From an uncultured Desulfobacca sp. (GTDB lineage: Bacteria > Desulfobacterota > Desulfobaccia > Desulfobaccales > Desulfobaccaceae), in contig CALGOE010000057.1 in assembly GCA_937958145.1 (NCBI GenBank), forward strand, positions 1 through 12,984: DNA of 12,984 bases, given 5' to 3'. The notes beneath the pieces were generated by a model. It was not told the DNA's origin and did not search any database. It was given only the letters and a program-made list of their open reading frames with translations. The stretch's first letter is position 1; every line of letters begins with the position of its first letter. The translations under genes and the position numbers were made by a program. Of the stretch, positions 12,112 through 12,984 are shown one piece after another.

Positions 12112-12984
12112 TTAGATATACGTCAACCAGGAAGAGTATTTCGGGTTTTCGCCTTTCACCGCCGCGAAATAAACCTCCTGCAGTTTTTTGGTAATGGGAC
12201 CGGGCAGGCCGGTACCGATGGTGCGATCGTCCAATTCCCGGACCGGCGTAATTTCCGCGGCGGTCCCGGTCAAAAAGACTTCGTCGGCGATGTAGAGTTC
12301 ATCCCGGGCAAAACTCACTTCCTGAATGGTCAGACCAAGATCCCGGGCAATGGTGAAGATGCAGTCCCGGGTGATACCGGGCAAAATGGTGGTCAACGGC
12401 GGGGTTTTCAGGACGCCGTCCTTCACCAGGAAGACATTTTCCCCCGAGGCTTCGGCCACATAGCCGCTGGGATCAAGCAACAGGGCTTCATCATAACCGG
12501 CCCGGGTGACCTCCCGTTTGGCCAGGATGGAATTCACATAATTGCCCACCACCTTGGCAGTCGTCATCATGACGTTCACATGGTGACGGGTGTGTGAGGA
12601 GGTCTTGAGGCGGATGCCTTTTTGCAGCCCCTCGTCCCCCAGATAGGCGCCCCAGACCCAGGTGATGATGGCCACCCGGATGGGGTTATCCTTGGGATGC
12701 AGGCCCATGGCGCCGTCGCCGATGAAGACCAGGGGGCGCAGATAGGCCTCTTTCTGGTCATTCCGGCGCATGGTGTCAATGCAGGCCTGTTGTATGGCCG
12801 CGGTGGTGAAAGGGATCTGCAGCTGCATGATGTGGGCGGAATCGAAGAGTCGCCGGATATGCTCCGGCAGCCGGAAGATGGCGGTGCGGCCATCGTGGCA
12901 TTGATAGGCCCGAATCCCCTCAAACACCCCATCGCCATACAACAACCCATGATCAAAGACCGAAATCTTCGCCTCGCTCTCCGG
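12112..12984 (-). CDS. ilvE: Branched-chain amino acid aminotransferase (N-terminus cut by right edge)
   Basis: A PLP-dependent fold-type IV aminotransferase that makes and degrades Leu, Ile and Val with glutamate/2-oxoglutarate. The minus-strand frame is open to the window edge; the first visible residues, PESEAKISVFDHGLLYGDGVFEG, are the family N-terminus, so only a short piece is missing (about 291 residues are visible of a usual 290-310). The catalytic Lys lies in TTAKVVGNYVNS. The phosphate and cofactor regions are EASGENVFLVKDG and TGTAAEITPVRELDDR. The gene converges on the CBS gene and is followed by the small Cys-rich gene. It appears to be ordinary metabolism and not part of the arsenic cluster. 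D-amino-acid transaminase is less likely because the VFEGIRAY start is typical of IlvE. Confidence 0.95.
   Translation of the reverse strand, partial: PESEAKISVFDHGLLYGDGVFEGIRAYQCHDGRTAIFRLPEHIRRLFDSAHIMQLQIPFTTAAIQQACIDTMRRNDQKEAYLRPLVFIGDGAMGLHPKDNPIRVAIITWVWGAYLGDEGLQKGIRLKTSSHTRHHVNVMMTTAKVVGNYVNSILAKREVTRAGYDEALLLDPSGYVAEASGENVFLVKDGVLKTPPLTTILPGITRDCIFTIARDLGLTIQEVSFARDELYIADEVFLTGTAAEITPVRELDDRTIGTGLPGPITKKLQEVYFAAVKGENPKYSSWLTYI

Noticed and set aside
12070..12597. Plus-strand 175-codon open frame
   Set aside because: Antisense shadow of ilvE, whose catalytic motifs are clear.
1..12984. tRNA, rRNA, CRISPR array, insertion sequence or phage genes
   Set aside because: No tRNA-like cloverleaf, no regularly spaced direct repeats with spacers, and no transposase or integrase motifs were seen.

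Overview
The window (about 13 kb, GC-rich, with short intergenic spacers and many overlapping start/stop codons) looks like chromosomal DNA of an anaerobic or microaerophilic bacterium. The gene set (Acr3 efflux pump, ferritin-like protein, DGC-domain proteins, OsmC, tandem-domain universal stress protein) and the codon use suggest a deltaproteobacterial or Desulfobacterota-type organism. That assignment is inference; there is no rRNA or other phylogenetic marker here.

Layout. (1) 1-436, minus: the N-terminal part of an ABC transporter ATPase that runs off the left edge. (2) 437-1780, plus: a strong promoter overlapped by a putative ArsR operator, then a 69-aa Cys-containing small protein, a 71-aa protein of unknown function and a ferritin-like/rubrerythrin-family protein. 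(3) 1874-2306: a second copy of the operator immediately in front of arsR, which appears to be leaderless. (4) 2321-4594: a third operator copy, a leader with a hairpin and a degenerate repeat, then an Acr3-type arsenite permease with an extra four-Cys tail, and a two-domain universal stress protein. (5) 4820-9985: a tight run of eight genes, namely a thioredoxin-fold protein with an ArsD-like Cys cluster, a GcvH-like lipoyl carrier, two DGC-domain proteins, an OsmC-like protein, dihydrolipoamide dehydrogenase, lipoyl synthase LipA and a LipM-like octanoyltransferase. (6) 10303-11867: two thioredoxin-type arsenate reductases (ArsC, LMW-PTP fold) and a two-CBS-domain protein. (7) 11864-12984, minus: the branched-chain aminotransferase IlvE (cut by the right edge) and a small Cys-rich protein behind it.

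The notable point is section 5. A complete kit for making (LipM + LipA), carrying (GcvH-like) and re-reducing (Lpd) a protein-bound lipoyl dithiol sits between an ArsR/Acr3 efflux module and two arsenate reductases. No glycine cleavage genes (gcvT, gcvP) and no 2-oxoacid dehydrogenase E1/E2 genes are present in the window. Dihydrolipoyl groups bind As(III) tightly and can also deliver electrons to disulfides. The hypothesis is therefore a dedicated lipoyl-based arsenic system: the carrier either hands electrons from NADH via Lpd to ArsC and other thiol proteins, or acts as an As(III) chaperone between ArsC, the ArsD-like protein, the DGC proteins and Acr3. The three near-identical operator/promoter sites suggest that one ArsR controls the small-protein operon, its own gene and the efflux/lipoyl operon.
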